A program made the position numbers and the translations under genes. Under the pieces are notes generated by a model that worked only from the letters and a program-made list of their open reading frames with translations, did no database searches and was not told the origin of the DNA. Shown here one piece after another: positions 18,801 to 30,667 of a stretch of 64,000 bases of DNA (positions are counted from its first letter, which is position 1; each line of letters starts with the position of its first letter). Where the stretch lies: contig NW_020312481.1 in assembly GCF_002999335.1 (NCBI RefSeq), positions 174,989 to 238,988 on the forward strand. Direction: 5' to 3'. Source of the DNA: Cyclospora cayetanensis (taxonomy: Eukaryota > Apicomplexa > Conoidasida > Eucoccidiorida > Eimeriidae).

Positions 18801-20865
18801 ACTGGAGTTGCTTTTGACAAATGTTTCTTCTTAGCAGCAGCAGCTGAACGCGGCTTGTTCGTTTTATGCCTTCTATGCTTTTAGGCGTCAGAAGTTTCGT
18901 TGGCTGTATCGGAAAATTAGCGAGGATGCGTCTCCACCTGCGCCTCTCTCCGTGGCTCAAGTGCAAGACCTAAGTGCACAGCTCGACATGGAGGTGTTAC
19001 TGCCTTTCTTTCAAAAGATTCACGACTATTTGGGGGTGGAGGTGAGCAGTGCCATATTTGCGGCCTTTGTTTCGCTGGCACTAGGCAGTGAGGCTTGAGA
19101 TTTGTTGGCCTCGAACTTCTGTTTTGGGAGACACGGAATGCAGCGCGGTGGGCTGTTTACCCACCCATAAGCACAAGCTCTCTCCTTTCCTCTAGTGGTT
19201 AAGTGCGAGTGCCTGCTTACTGTTGAACAGCAGTGGACACTCCTGCAAGATGTCTCACAGCGTTGGAGGTCAGATATGGGCCCTGATCCTTTGTCTTGTT
19301 GTGCACATTTTTGATGCGGCTTGTGATATAACTCGTATTGTATGGACTTCATCGTCTTCCCAGACAGTGCTCAGACCTCGCTTGGCTTCACGCAGTATCT
19401 ACTCTGCACCCCGAACTCAGCTTCCACATAATGTGGTGGAGGCGTTGCGCTGGGATGTGGGTGCTCAGGGCCCAATCCAGGACGAGACGGGTGACCCCTC
19501 CGGACCGATGGACTTCACAATGTCTGATCAGCAGAAAGAGATGATTGTCGGGCTTTATGTAAAGGAATGGCAAGCGCTTTTAGACGCTAAGAGAGCCAAA
19601 GAGCTGGCCGCTGAGGAGGAAATGCTGAGAGTACAGGTAGGTTGCTTACCACTTCAAATGTCGAGCTCCTTCATCGGACCTCGTGTCATGATTCGCCGTC
19701 TCCTGGCCAATTGCTTCGCGCTAGGTGGCATCCACGGTTGTCGTGTTTTTTCATGTCTGTCTCGTCTTCTGCTGCTGTTTAGGAAGAGAAGAAACGCCAA
19801 GAATTAGCGCGAAAGAAGGCACAAGAGGCCGCGTGGACAATTGAGGAGCTCTCGATGCTGGCGAAGGGCTTGCAAAAGTTTCCGGGCGGAACAGCCCGGC
19901 GGTGGCACCAGATAGCCTCGTTTATTGGCACAAAGACACAAGAGGAGGTCTGTTTCAACTACTCTTTACCTTGTGTAAATTTATTACCGTAGTGCCTCGT
20001 ATTTCCGCCAGGGAAGGGGGTGATGCAGGCTACTTTGATGCTTGAACTCCTGGGGGGAGTGCTGCGTCTGAGCACAGGTCGTTCAGAAGGCGAAGGAAAT
20101 GGCAAACGGCTCAAGTTTGAAGTCCATGGGGTCAAAAATAAGCCAAGTATGTGTTGCATGTTCCATTTTTCAGCCACACCGTCAGTGGTTTGTCGAATAT
20201 CTGATTCCTTCCCTAGATGAGTTGCACTTAGTGCGAAGTTTAGCGCACCCCCAGGTAGTGTAGTGGGAAGAAGGCCAAGATTTCGATGAGTCTTGTCTTG
20301 CGCGCCATGATTAGGAGCCACTTGAACAGACCAAGGCTCAGCAGCAAGGTGCACTAACTGCAAGAACCCTAAACAGTGGCAAGACCGACGCAGAGTCTGC
20401 ACGGCCAACGGGCTCAACAACCGAGGCGCTCTGGACACAGGAACAACAGACAGTGCGCTCCCCATGTGTCATGAAATTGCGTGGAGATCCATCTGATTAC
20501 AGGATGCCCCGCCTGCAAGGATTATGCTTCATTTCTAGTATTTCTTTGCTTCGCCTTCCGATTTCGGCTCAGGCTCTGGAGCGTGCCCTAGCCAAACACC
20601 CGTCTAGCATGCCGGCAGCGGAGCGGTGGTCAGCCATTGCAAGTGACGTGCCAGGGAAAACGCGCAAGGAATGCATTGAGCGATTTAAACAGGTGCGCTA
20701 AGATGAGCCTACACACCTAGGTTACACCGTGCCCTGTTTTTTTAGATATGCAGACATTGATGTCAGTCTGTTGGTACGTTATCTACAACTACGCCGTTTG
20801 TGTTTCTGAGATTTTTGGATTTGGCGCAGATTCGGGCCGCCATTTTGGCCAGTAAAGGGTCTTGA
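15885..20865 (+). CDS. Zuotin / DNAJC2 (MPP11, ZRF1) homologue with J domain and two SANT domains, 15 exons
   Basis: Exons: 15885 or 15930-16134, 16301-16381, 16756-17055, 17402-17531, 17877-18038, 18201-18293, 18452-18562, 18668-18757, 18885-19041, 19364-19636, 19783-19947, 20078-20146, 20315-20452, 20573-20692, 20830-20865. All phases agree and the total from 15930 is exactly 710 codons (709 residues). The N-terminus has IQPAGRSFLETF, like the family's N-terminal motif. The J domain (about 114-190) has YHPDKAK, with a Ser/Pro-rich insert of about 25 residues before its third helix. The zuotin homology block follows: DSNFRRQYDSS, FDESIPSP, FNRNARWSIRRPVPSLGD, then FYDFWYDFQSWRDF and ARIQRLVETAY..DPRI. 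A charged coiled-coil-like Lys/Glu/Arg segment comes next. SANT 1 starts near WTIEELSML (about 552) and SANT 2 near WTQEQQTALERAL (about 652), ending RFKQIRAAILASKGS. Family members with Hsp70 partners act at the ribosome exit site on nascent chains; those with SANT domains also work on chromatin. Exon 1 requires a GC donor (GCAAGT at 16135). Exon 10's 5' part is the least certain. Confidence 0.9.
16654..16708. repeat. 28-bp direct tandem duplication inside a zuotin intron
   Basis: A 27-base word beginning TCCGTCACTCG and ending TTGCACCAT occurs at 16654-16680 and again, unchanged, at 16682-16708, so the period is 28 bases. It sits in the intron between exons 2 and 3, about 50 bases before the acceptor at 16755. 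Perfect identity implies a recent duplication or selection. Confidence 0.9.
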
Positions 20866-23800
20866 TCGTAGCAGTTTGAAGGCATCTATCTGTTGGGCTG
20901 CTGTTACATACTTCCTCATTACACCTCGATCCGCTTCCAATTTTCCTTTGCGTGGCAATGCCTGTACATTCATGTACGTCCGCCTCGAACTCTATTTCCT
21001 TCGAGAATTCGCGGACGGTGAGTGTCGCCTTGTTTTGTGAATTTCAAGGGGCCTTCACAACAAACCCATCCCCTGCCCGGACTAGGAAGCTCCTGGAGGG
21101 CCATTTGCCTGATAAACGGAGCAATGGTATTGCATGTGTCGTTGGCGGTGCCTGTGTATACGCGTCTCCCTCTTACCCACAGTCTTCGCATCATGTCTAC
21201 TTGCATGCTGGACCGTTGCTGCAGTTGCCATTTTCTCAGCAGTCCCAACTGCAAAGCCTGCTCTTTCACTCCCGCCTGCGCATGGCCACTCTACGGAGCA
21301 GCGCAAGGCAAACCTTTAGTCGTGCCACGCCACGACGCGAACCCCATGTTTGTCACTTTTTAAAATCTTCATGAGCTGAATAGCCCACCGTTTTTTATCG
21401 TTTGGCGATATCCCTAGAAGGCTTGTTTTGTTTTGTGGCGGGCAGTTTACCAAACTCTTTCGCTTACCCGCTATCTGCTGTTTTCCTTGACAATCCCCCT
21501 TGTAGTGATCTAATCACTCATTGATTTTGCACTTCCTTATTGTATTTGGACAACAGTGTGCGCATCTCGCACCTGGAGATATGCAGCTGCCGTCTATAGA
21601 CAGGGCAATCCATCCCTGGGGGCTGTGGAGATTGATGACACATAGAGCCAAGTAGAATACAACATCCGCCACAGCAGCAGCACTTAAACCAACAACCCGA
21701 GCAACAGAAGGACCGGCGAAGCAAGCTTCAACTTTGTCAATGGCAACACTAGTGCAAGCAATAGCAGCAAGGCTCACCATGGACGGTTGAAGTCTCTTGG
21801 GCAGGACAGCACGCATGGAAAGGACAAGAGGCAGTGCGTCTCCATGAGTTTCTGCGAGTAATTGTTTAATGTGCACCAAATAAGCAGGTATACAGCATAG
21901 AAAACAGCAAATACCTTCATGGCTTTGTCCATCTTGGAGAAACTCATATTCGGCAGGCAGGGCCCTCGGTACTGCCGGATCCATTTTTGATACTTCTAGC
22001 AAAATGTACTTGAGACCAAATGACCCACTTGGGAACCCGCTACGCATGAAGTCTGGTCATCTGCATGTGCCCCAATTATGCAGGAAAGATACTTTGCAGA
22101 ACCTGATGTCGCAGACCTGTTTCTTCCCATCCCTGCCAGCGGAAACATCCAATTAACACATTGGAATGACCGAATGAATACTTGACGAATGAAAGACTTG
22201 CCTCGGGGCAGCTTGCATCATAGTTACGGTTGCAATCTGAAACGCAGGGCCAACTAAAACCACACCGACGTTCCAAAGACCTCTTTTCTTCCTGTATTCT
22301 TGTGAATGCTAAGTGAAGGGCAAAGAACAAAAAAAATTCACGCACATGCGACAAACTGCTGAAGTTCGCGGTCCTTTCACATTTTCCTGCAGAGATTGCA
22401 CCATCTCCTTCTCCGACTCAGTCGTTGTCCAAATGGCAAACAAATATTACCGGTGTAGGAAAACGACGCAGCACAGCCGTTGTTCTCCAAGGGATGCTGT
22501 TCTCCACAGCCAGGGGTACGTGTGGTTTGGGTTCATGGAACATGCACTGAACGATCATTTGTTCGTACCCATAGCTCAGGGCACTGCTGTTCATAGTCTT
22601 TCTCGCATTGTGAAAAAACAGGCCACTCAAAACCGCAGGTTTTTTCGAGCAGGCGCTTCATTGGAGACTCTTCAGGAAATGTGTTCAGCACCTAAAAGCG
22701 GCTGGAAAACGGTTTAGAAGGGTGGTTCAGTGTTTCGACGTACTGCACAAGGCCCCACATAGCTGGGCGATGCCTCGCACTTTCCTCCTCCGCGTATGAT
22801 CCATCCTATAATAAATTGATGTAAAGGGGCCCGGTGATAAATGTTCGGATTTCTTCTCATGCCTTTACCTTCTGGACAGGCTGCACCGTAGTTTTTCATA
22901 CAGACAACTTTTGCCACATAACTCAGACTGTGAATAAAACAGACGGCTAGTAGGCTAACTTTCATGGAGGAAAGGATGCTCATTCCGAACAGAAAGTGTG
23001 CACACCAAATTAGCCATCATCAAGAAACGCGAAACGGAATTATAGATGCTCGGTGGAGAATTGGCCCAGTCATGCGCTGCGGTGTATGGTCACACAAAAA
23101 TTTGATAGGATTCATTTTACCTGACACTGAATCGGCCAGCAATCCGATTTCTATTAAATGTATTGTAATACATGTTTCTTTGCATAAATGATTCTGACAG
23201 GATCCATTCACGTTTCCGCATTTCAAGTGGTGTGCCTCTTGCCTGAGACATTGTGTCCAGTATAAGAAATAAAGAAAAAATACCATGGAATCGTGTCCTA
23301 GTTTTTGGTTTAGTTGCATGAAAGGTATTACACAACTGTTTGGCTATGCATTGGCTTGACTCGATGTTCTAGTCGGTCTTGCAGCCATATTACGTTGTAC
23401 TTCAACTGCCTTATGGTAGATAATGCCAGCAAAACTCAGTCCCACACTACATTCAGTCACTGAAGAAAATCACAAAAGGATGAGTTTTCTGGGCTGATCA
23501 CAAGGGTGCAAATGGTTCATCTTCATTCGAGTGCGTCATTTCGTAATTTCGACATGAAACGTCATTTAGGTCAATTAATGGTAGTGCTGCCATTCACACA
23601 TCGCAGTTGTTCATCATTTTTCTGTCCTTGTCCAGCAGTCTTGATAAGTTCCTCAAAAATCTTCTCACAGCGCCCATCGGCAAATTGTCTGAATTGCCAT
23701 GGGGTTGTGTGTATTGGTACTAACGTAGGGACACGAAAAGACGATTTGCCGAGCAGTCTTTGTTTGCGCCAACAATTATTTTGATACACAGAACAAGCCA

Positions 23801-24297
23801 ATAAATGTATTTAAATTACTGCCTGCCCGTACCACTTCTGTGATTTATTTTTTCACCGAGATCGTCATATGTGTTTTTCAGGTTGTCTGCCTCATTTATC
23901 CTACATGTGAACAATGATGGGGTAGAGGTCTAACATCTGGGAGGCAAACGTCTCCAATTTCAGTGCTTGTAATTCCCCCATGCAATAACCGCTTGCACTT
24001 GTTTAATACCGTTACATTGCTCATTTGAGCCTCTCAGTATTCCCAGCTAAACGACCAAGAGCACCCTCATGCTGTTTCTGCTACGATTAATTCATTATTC
24101 AAACTCTAGAGGGAAAATGAGGGCGTATATAGTTGTCTACATGTGCAGCTTGCAGTATTGCAAGTTTTGCCGTCTTGTCCCGTCATGAAAGAACCACAAA
24201 GAGACTTCAAGTTACTTATATCTGTGATTCAGGTAGCAGTACATTAGAGTTTATTGGAGACCGAATGTCCAGCTTACCCTGTGTGACTGAACTATGG
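20866..24297. other. Long intergenic region, only weak coding candidates
   Basis: The region is AT-richer than the flanking genes. Two frames look mildly protein-like. One on - at about 22047-21540 includes an acidic piece around VPRALPAEYEFLQDG ending at a GTATTT donor-like site near 21912, and an Ala/Val-rich hydrophobic piece near 21650-21750. The other on +, at 22313-22717, has Cys/His residues but no recognisable finger. Neither can be joined into a convincing gene, so I do not call them. Confidence 0.3.
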
Positions 24298-24706
24298 TCA
24301 TTTGCCCTTGTTTCCCTCAGCTCGGCTATTCTGTCTTATTTCCATGATCCTGAATTCAGCCAAGCAGAAAATAACTGCCGAGAAACACTAATTCAATAAT
24401 AGCCCGCATACTTATTTAATAGGTGTACCCGTTCATGGGTTGCTGTGAGTGTAGTCTCTTACGAACTCCTGGGCTTCCTATTTTCTGCACAGCAGTAGTC
24501 TGCATTCAAAATAGGAAAGCGCACAGTAGCCAATAAATACCATTGGCTTTTCTCCACAGTTCCGCTTCAGGGGCTTTATTTACTTCCATAACATCAGAAA
24601 ATTGCGTTTTTTTGTTTTCTATCTCCCCTAGCAGAAGCTCGAAACTCTCAAGCGCGCTCTGTATATCCGAGGAATTCATGGAAAAAAATGGGACTTCGCC
24701 TTCCAT
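24298..24706 (-). CDS. Possible small protein of 79 residues, three exons including a 22-base microexon
   Basis: Exon 1 (24706-24541) starts at an ATG and encodes an acidic, helical-looking sequence with FSMNSSDIQSALESF and LLLGEIENKKTQFSDV. Its donor is GTATTT. Exon 2 (24484-24463) has acceptor GTGCAG and donor GTAAGA and adds only ENRKPRSS. Exon 3 (24349-24298) follows ATTCAG and ends in TGA after a basic tail. Phases agree at both joints and the total is 80 codons with the stop. Helix heptads suggest a coiled-coil subunit of a larger complex, but I do not recognise the family. The 22-base exon and weak first donor make this model tentative. Upstream exons before the ATG are also possible, since the frame continues a short way beyond it. 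Confidence 0.33.
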
Positions 24707-25985
24707 TGGATAAAATTTAGTGACAGCACAACAAAACACTAATTTTGTTGCAGTCTATTATTGGTGGCGCTTGACCCTGAAGAATATGGTGGAATGAAGG
24801 CACGCTTTGGTTTTGGAAATTACGACAAGGTCGGCTGTAAACAGACATTGCATAAAGTTATTACCGTGAGCATGGATTCCTTCTTTTTTACCATTATGGA
24901 AGTGCAAATATTCGTCCTTTCTGCGTTCTGATTATGTTTTTTCCTGGAGTAAAAGACAAAAGCAGTCACATGGGTAGTGCCTAGATTACAAGTAGCAGTC
25001 CAGTATACGAGCCATGCACGTCAGTATTCTTCTTCCGTGTTTACAAACGTGGCACAAACCGCAAACCTTCTTGTCTACTGTATTATGACTTTCATGGCTT
25101 GGTATATTTCGTTCCTGTTCACGCACTCAAGTCTGGAAGCGAATGAACAGGGTGCACACCAGGTCTACTAGCTGAAGCACGGTCAGCCTGTTTGTGGGCT
25201 AGTGTATCTGATATCCGCATTGAGCCATGAGACAAATAGACGTCCTCAAGATTTCGCAGACTATGTATGTGCTGATATATGTACCGAGGTAATATGGCAC
25301 AAATTTTAAGTAAACATATACTTTGCGCACAGCCCGAACATTTCAGTTTCGCGGTAGTAGTATGTTTTAGCATCAGTCGCATTGAATCACGAACACCGTA
25401 TACTGACAAGAGCATCAGCTTGGAACTATAGGAGCCCGCCGGTGGATACCATGAATCCTTCACGATTCTAAGCAGCGTAGGCGTTATCGTAACTCTACGC
25501 AGTTTCGTAGGTTGAAGCTTAAAATGAAGCGAACTCGATTTCAGTAATTCACTACTGATATACCGCTGTCCCATTTAGATATCATTGTCTTCGAACACTG
25601 CCTACCCCGCTGGTTTCCATGATGTATACATTGGCTTAGCTTTCTCTGCACTTTGGTATATTAATAGCTTAGCTCTGAGATGGATTCATTGATTGCACTC
25701 AAGGCAAAAAACCGTGGGATAACTTGGCGTTGGTCTTAGTCTTATTGTATGACCCCATTTTATCACCAAAGTAAACCAAATAAACACTCTTCCAGCTCCT
25801 GTGGGCTGTCTGCAAACTGCGCTCATCGTCTGACACTAAGCGGTTTCCCAGCATCGAACAATGTGGTAAATCCCGATCTTTTTGAAGACCCACAGCTTTG
25901 GCTGAGAGTCCGCCTGCGGAAACTCTGCAGCGATCTTTAGCTTCCTTCCTCGGGCAAATGCTCTGGTTTAGTTGCCCTACTGCAG
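24707..25985. other. Intergenic region without a supported gene
   Basis: The stretch is AT-rich. A 151-codon frame on - (25574-25119) begins with an ATG but has no recognisable motif and no regular composition, and I regard it as uncertain. A further piece around 25789-25930 on + could be spliced coding sequence, but the introns implied would be implausibly short. Confidence 0.3.
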
Positions 25986-26516
25986 GACTTAAACAGACGT
26001 CCAGTACTTGTAGGCAGACAGGATGATGCAAGCGAAGAACGAAGGCGAAGCGAAAATAGGCACTTGATTCTTGTCTCAATATCTTGTGAAAAAATTTCCA
26101 AAGGGTTTAAGGGTGCAGCTGCCAAAGCACCCACTTCACGCCCTGCGCTGAGAAGGCAGAAGAGCAAAACATCGCTTTGTGAAAAATTGAAAGCTGCATC
26201 ACGCAGCCGCGACTTTAACCCCAACATCAACTCTATTTCACGACGTGCACCCCAAGAAAGCGCTCATCACAGCTGCTTTAAAGACTCAAAACTATATTGT
26301 AGCTCGAGTTTCAGCTCAAAAGACAGACGCGGCAGTATTGCCCAGTTACGACAGAGAAGTGGCAGTCCAAGCGATCGCAATGTAAAGCGAACCAGATCGG
26401 TGCCGAAAACTCCCGCAGAGGTGTGCCAATTGCCTCCGTGTCGGAAGAAGATAAAGTTTAGCCTCTTTAATTACGTGCATCTGATCCCCAGGAACACAAG
26501 CGAATACGACCGTTAG
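25986..26516 (+). CDS. Basic Ser/Arg-rich exon candidate, C-terminal part of an unrecognised protein
   Basis: An acceptor-like CTACTGCAG ends at 25985. The frame following it stays open for 176 codons to TAG at 26516. No ATG lies in the frame, so if real it is a 3' exon of a spliced gene whose upstream exons I could not join. The translation is strongly basic with repeated Ser/Arg and Lys clusters, for example SKDRRGSIAQLRQRSGSPS and KRTRSVPKTP, the kind of sequence seen in nuclear or RNA-associated tails. Nothing identifies a family. The local GC content is above that of the surrounding intergenic DNA, which supports coding. Confidence 0.33.
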   Translation, partial: DLNRRPVLVGRQDDASEERRRSENRHLILVSISCEKISKGFKGAAAKAPTSRPALRRQKSKTSLCEKLKAASRSRDFNPNINSISRRAPQESAHHSCFKDSKLYCSSSFSSKDRRGSIAQLRQRSGSPSDRNVKRTRSVPKTPAEVCQLPPCRKKIKFSLFNYVHLIPRNTSEYDR

Positions 26517-27619
26517 GCGTCGGAGCCCGTTTGTTAGGTCCCTTCACTTCATCCCATCGCGGTTGTATGAATAAACGAGTGCATTATCGAAGCTTCTGTA
26601 CACATTCAACGAGAAACAAAGCTAGCAAACAGGTAGGAGTGTTTTATACTTAAGTGCGTTACTCCGCGAAAAAGCAATTTACTATGAGCGGACATCTGTC
26701 TTCGGCCCCTATGTGTACCCACAGCCTCAGGCGCTGACTGGCTGCTCGATGTTTTCTACCGTCTCTTTGGGGTTCGATGCACCCTGAATGATGAGGAAGA
26801 GGAGCTGCTGCGTGCCTGAGAGGCCTGTTTACAAGAAGTCACTCAAGCTACAGCGTGAGGCCGTGTGGGGGTCGTCATGAACAGCTAAATAGGTGAATCT
26901 TACTAAAGGCATAAATTGTTCCTCAGATAGCTTTCCTCTGCCTCTCCCCGTCGAACGTGCCATGGAAGAAGGCAAGACGTTTAAACTACATTGCTGCTAC
27001 AGGTTGTATAAAGACCACTAAATCGCCCCATAAAAGCATGCAGCAAGCGTGCGTGAACCAACTCATAAGGAAAGCTAGAAACTAGCTGGGTCCCTTTCTG
27101 CTTGATGCCCAGCCTAGCGCTCATGCACTCAACAAGAATATCGACACACTGGCAGCACTAGGCTTCCCGTAGTGTCCCTGATATGCAGGCGATTTCGGTC
27201 CGCTAAAGTGCAGACAGCAAGGCAGCCGCTGCGCAGGAAGCACTTCGTGCGAAGGTCCACGGCTGCTATTAGAGAGAGGCTCGCGATTCCCAATTCGGCG
27301 AGATGTGTAGCTTTCCGCTTTTATCCTAGGCCCATCATGCAGTTCCAAAGATTAAATGAAAGTAACAGCTCAAGGCCTGTGGTGGCAGATCAGGCAGGAA
27401 GCTGCTATAAACTCACGTTTTATATCAAGCCGAGGAAGTTGAAGCAAGCCCATCATGCGCCAAAGCAACAAAGCTGATTGTTAGTATGCCACTCAGCATC
27501 TACAGCGGAAGGAGGATGACGGGGAGATCCTGCATGGGGTTCTTAGCTCTGTAGTGGCTTGGATTACAGCCAGCTAATTGGGGTGTATGCAATAACAAAG
27601 GGGAGAAAAATCCCTGCTG
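26517..27619. other. Intergenic region, nothing recognised
   Basis: Short frames on both strands lack splice context or motifs. No RNA gene or repeat is evident. Confidence 0.35.
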
Positions 27620-29952
27620 CTATTCCTCAGCGATGGATCGAGTGTTGAAGCTGTTGCACTTTGCGCACTGCAATCCTGAGGGCACAGAGAAGAGAGTAAA
27701 CATATGTCATTAGACGACATCCGCATTAAATGCTGCTTCTGAAATCGACAGCAAGTTGCTCTACTCTTCGAACCTGTGTTGCTCAATACAGTAAATGCCA
27801 CTATTCAACGAGGATATATCCCTACTATTGATTTACTGGATAGGCACGTAGGGGCAGAGCAAAGAAACAGCAGCAGTAGCCACAGTACTGGACGATTTTG
27901 CACAGTTGTAAGTGGGCACATGGTGACACTCTAGCATCTAGTTGTTTCTCATTACGTATTACCCTAACTCCTGGCTAAGTGTTGCCCTTGCAACCAAGGA
28001 TAAACGAGGCCCTAGAATTCCAGATCACGAAGTGGAGGGACCTCATTCACCCATCAAAATCCCACTCTAGCAAATTCGGTCTCACAATAATCGATGAATC
28101 ATCAGCAAAATGCAACTACTTACCAAGAAAGTGGAAGTCGGTGACTGATCGTTCAAGACAGTCGTTACATGCGATCCTGACTTTTCTCCTAAACTGCTCG
28201 TCGATTGGCGTTCGTGCTATTTCCTCGCTCAATTGCTTCCAAAACTCGCTATAATCTGCAATTGACTTGCTACCTGTCCACAAGCAAAAGGAGGCAGGAG
28301 AGTGTGAGCATACTTTTGCGGGAAGGGAAGAATTTCACGGCAACCAAAAATGAAGCATAGTTTCGGGCGCGTTCCATGAGCCCCTCTGATTGCCTACTTC
28401 TACGTTTGTGCCCTGCGCACAAACAACCTAATTCAGATGCAGGGAAGAAGATGCATCAGTCCAACAAGACTTCTGCAGCTAAGGTATGCAAGGAAATTCT
28501 CAGGGGCAGCTTTCTGCTTACACATTGGGCAGCGAATTGCCTGAAAACCCCTCTGTTTCTGCAGCAGCCTAAGACAGTCCTGTGTCGTGTCACCACATAA
28601 TACGCAAGTACAACAGCTTCACGACCACTGCACATCCTTTCACAAGCTTCTTACATCAGGAGAAGGAGAGGCAAAGGAAAGAGCCACTAAGCAAGCCGCA
28701 ACAGAAGCAAGAGGAAAAAAACAATTGGGTATTGACTGTCCTCAAAACCAATAAAGATGGACAGCGGCAGAACGGCTGTAAGCAAGACAGGCATAGCGCT
28801 CGGCATTTACCGCATGCAAGGTGTGTCCGCACTGGAGAACTTGGCTCTGCCTAAGGCTTGAAAACATATCCTCAAGACAAACTGGGCACTGTCGCTTCAT
28901 TGCGTTCTCTAGGCATTTGTGCTTGTTTCGCAATTGTAAGGGGTAGCAACTGCCGCATGTTGGGCAATGAAAAAACGATTCCCTGCCCCCCGAACGGCAG
29001 ATTCCGCATTCGTCGCAGTGATAGACCTGGAGAGCACACGGAGTCAGCGGAATGTTTTGAATTCCATGAATCATTTGCATGAGTGAACGGCAAAGATTAA
29101 ACATGGATACGCTCTTGATCACAGAAGTGCGAAAGAAAAAAGGGGAAGAGCATGAGTAAAAAGGGAATGCGAGGCATTTAGCAATACGCACCTTCTTCTT
29201 CTCGCCTTGGTCATCCCAGAACTTACAGATATGGCAGAAGTAGGCACCAAACACACTTGAGCAGTTGATGCACGTGTTTCCTACTGGCTGGCGTACCCCA
29301 CAGGTGGCACACACCACCTCCTCCACTGCATGCCGATCCACCTCGCTGCATATGCCAGCAGACAGCAGGAAAGGGCACCCACATGGACACTCGGGGAAGC
29401 CAGAATAAAGCGACGGGCACATCAAGGTGAGAAAGCAAGCACGATGAATAAACCAAGGTACAGGCAGGTACAGGCAAAAGAAACGGGTGGTGAGAAAGAG
29501 CGGGGTCATACTGCGCGTTCTCTTGATTCTCTTCATTCGCTTCGTTATGACAGTGGCGACACCAGTATATGCGCTGGCTGCAGATAACGACAAGGCGCAA
29601 AGTGGAATAGAGGCAAAGTGGAAACGCACTCCACAGTTACTCTTGCCCTTCCACCCTCCCCTCTTGCTTGTAACCTATCCGAGTACGCGTGGAGCCCTTG
29701 TGCAGCTAATGGTTTTCTTTCCAGTGCAAATACCAAACCCTAGACGCCAAAGTTGCACTCCTACACCTAAATATCGTCTGTACCAGCAAGGAGCAACAAT
29801 CTTGCACTTCCGCCTGTAGTGCGTGCACCCCAAAGGAAGCTCTTCATCATTGTCTTTCTCCTTCTCCTCGACGCCTTCTCTCTTTGCTGAGCTGATTTTA
29901 TCTCTGGAATTGGACGTAGGGTCAGAGTCGATGCCAGAGCCAAATCTCGAAG

Positions 29953-30025
<73 letters not shown>

Positions 30026-30667
30026 GTCTGCATCTTCACCTTCATCCTCGCTACTGCGAACATCCTCCCACAAATCATCTTCCTCTTCACTATATTCCGA
30101 AGGAGTCCCGTAGTCTTGTCGCTCATGCCGCTCTTGTATCTCTTCTCTCCCAGTCTCGGGCTCTCCTTCTGCTTCCCGCTCGCCCTGTTGAGAAGTCGTG
30201 GAGTCACTGAACCTTTGTTGCTCCTGATTCGGCTGTTGTTGGCCAATGACAGCTGTACCTCTTCGCACTTCAAAATTCTCTTCCTGCCGCGCTGCTAGAC
30301 CACCCCCTAGCTGTTGATGGGTGTGTGCTTCCTCATTATCTGCAGCCCTCGGCCACTCTGTGGTACTACCGTTACCATTGCAGTTGTTTACAGTGTTGTT
30401 GTTGCTGCTGCTTTCGTTTATTGTAGCCTCCCCCCTTGAATCTGCCCCTCGTTCCGGAAGATTCTCAGTCTCCCTATATGAGGGCTCTGAGTCCGGCATC
30501 TTCAAGGAGGCGGCAGAGTCACGCACAGGGTCCTTCGCAGCCAAGGCTTCTGGAGGATGAAAGAGCGCCAAAAGAGGAAGAGCCAGAAAGCCAAGTAAGG
30601 ACGTGTAAATCAAGGCTGCAAAGAAAAAGAAAAGCGAGGAAAAGGGGAACAAGTCCCCTGAAGACAA
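27620..30667 (-). CDS. CHY zinc finger + RING ubiquitin E3 ligase, Pirh2/RCHY1 type, 527 residues, seven exons
   Basis: Exons on the - strand: 30667-29784, 29577-29512, 29345-29192, 29026-28811, 28579-28522, 28273-28124, 27675-27620. All phases agree and the sum is 528 codons. The CHY finger begins LGCTHYRRKCKIVAPCC and continues YWCRHCHNEANEE, HEVDRHAVEEVVCATCG and CINCSSVFGAYFCHICKFWDD. The CTCHY part follows (YHCDECGICRSGG, FHCPTCGSCY). The RING has CPVCLEDMF, QCGHTLHADC and RCPMC, all ligands present. The last domain has IACNDC, DFHFLG and CAKCNSFNT, as in Pirh2. Together these bind zinc and recruit an E2 to ubiquitinate a substrate, with the C-terminal domain normally contacting the target. 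The N-terminal 280 residues are not conserved: acidic, with a run of about two dozen Asp. A Phe/Leu-rich stretch follows the first ATG (30667). It overlaps acceptor-like pyrimidine runs, so the true start may be the ATG at 30499, or an upstream exon may exist. Confidence 0.92.
29955..30025. repeat. Trinucleotide (TCA/TGA)n microsatellite encoding poly-Asp
   Basis: About two dozen uninterrupted TCA units on the + strand read as GAT (Asp) in the RING-protein frame on -. Such homopolymer runs are typical of coccidian proteins. The array is pure, so its length is likely polymorphic. Confidence 0.92.

Noticed and set aside
19223..19363. An extra zuotin exon reading QWTLLQDVSQRW near 19231-19270
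   Set aside because: It starts in phase 0 but its only good donor leaves two bases over, which breaks the frame required by the next exon.
25119..25574. A 151-codon ATG frame on the minus strand
   Set aside because: It has no recognisable motif, splice context or coding-like composition; the evidence is length only.
29823..30113. A poly-Ser protein on the plus strand
   Set aside because: It is the antisense shadow of the Asp tract in the RING-ligase exon.
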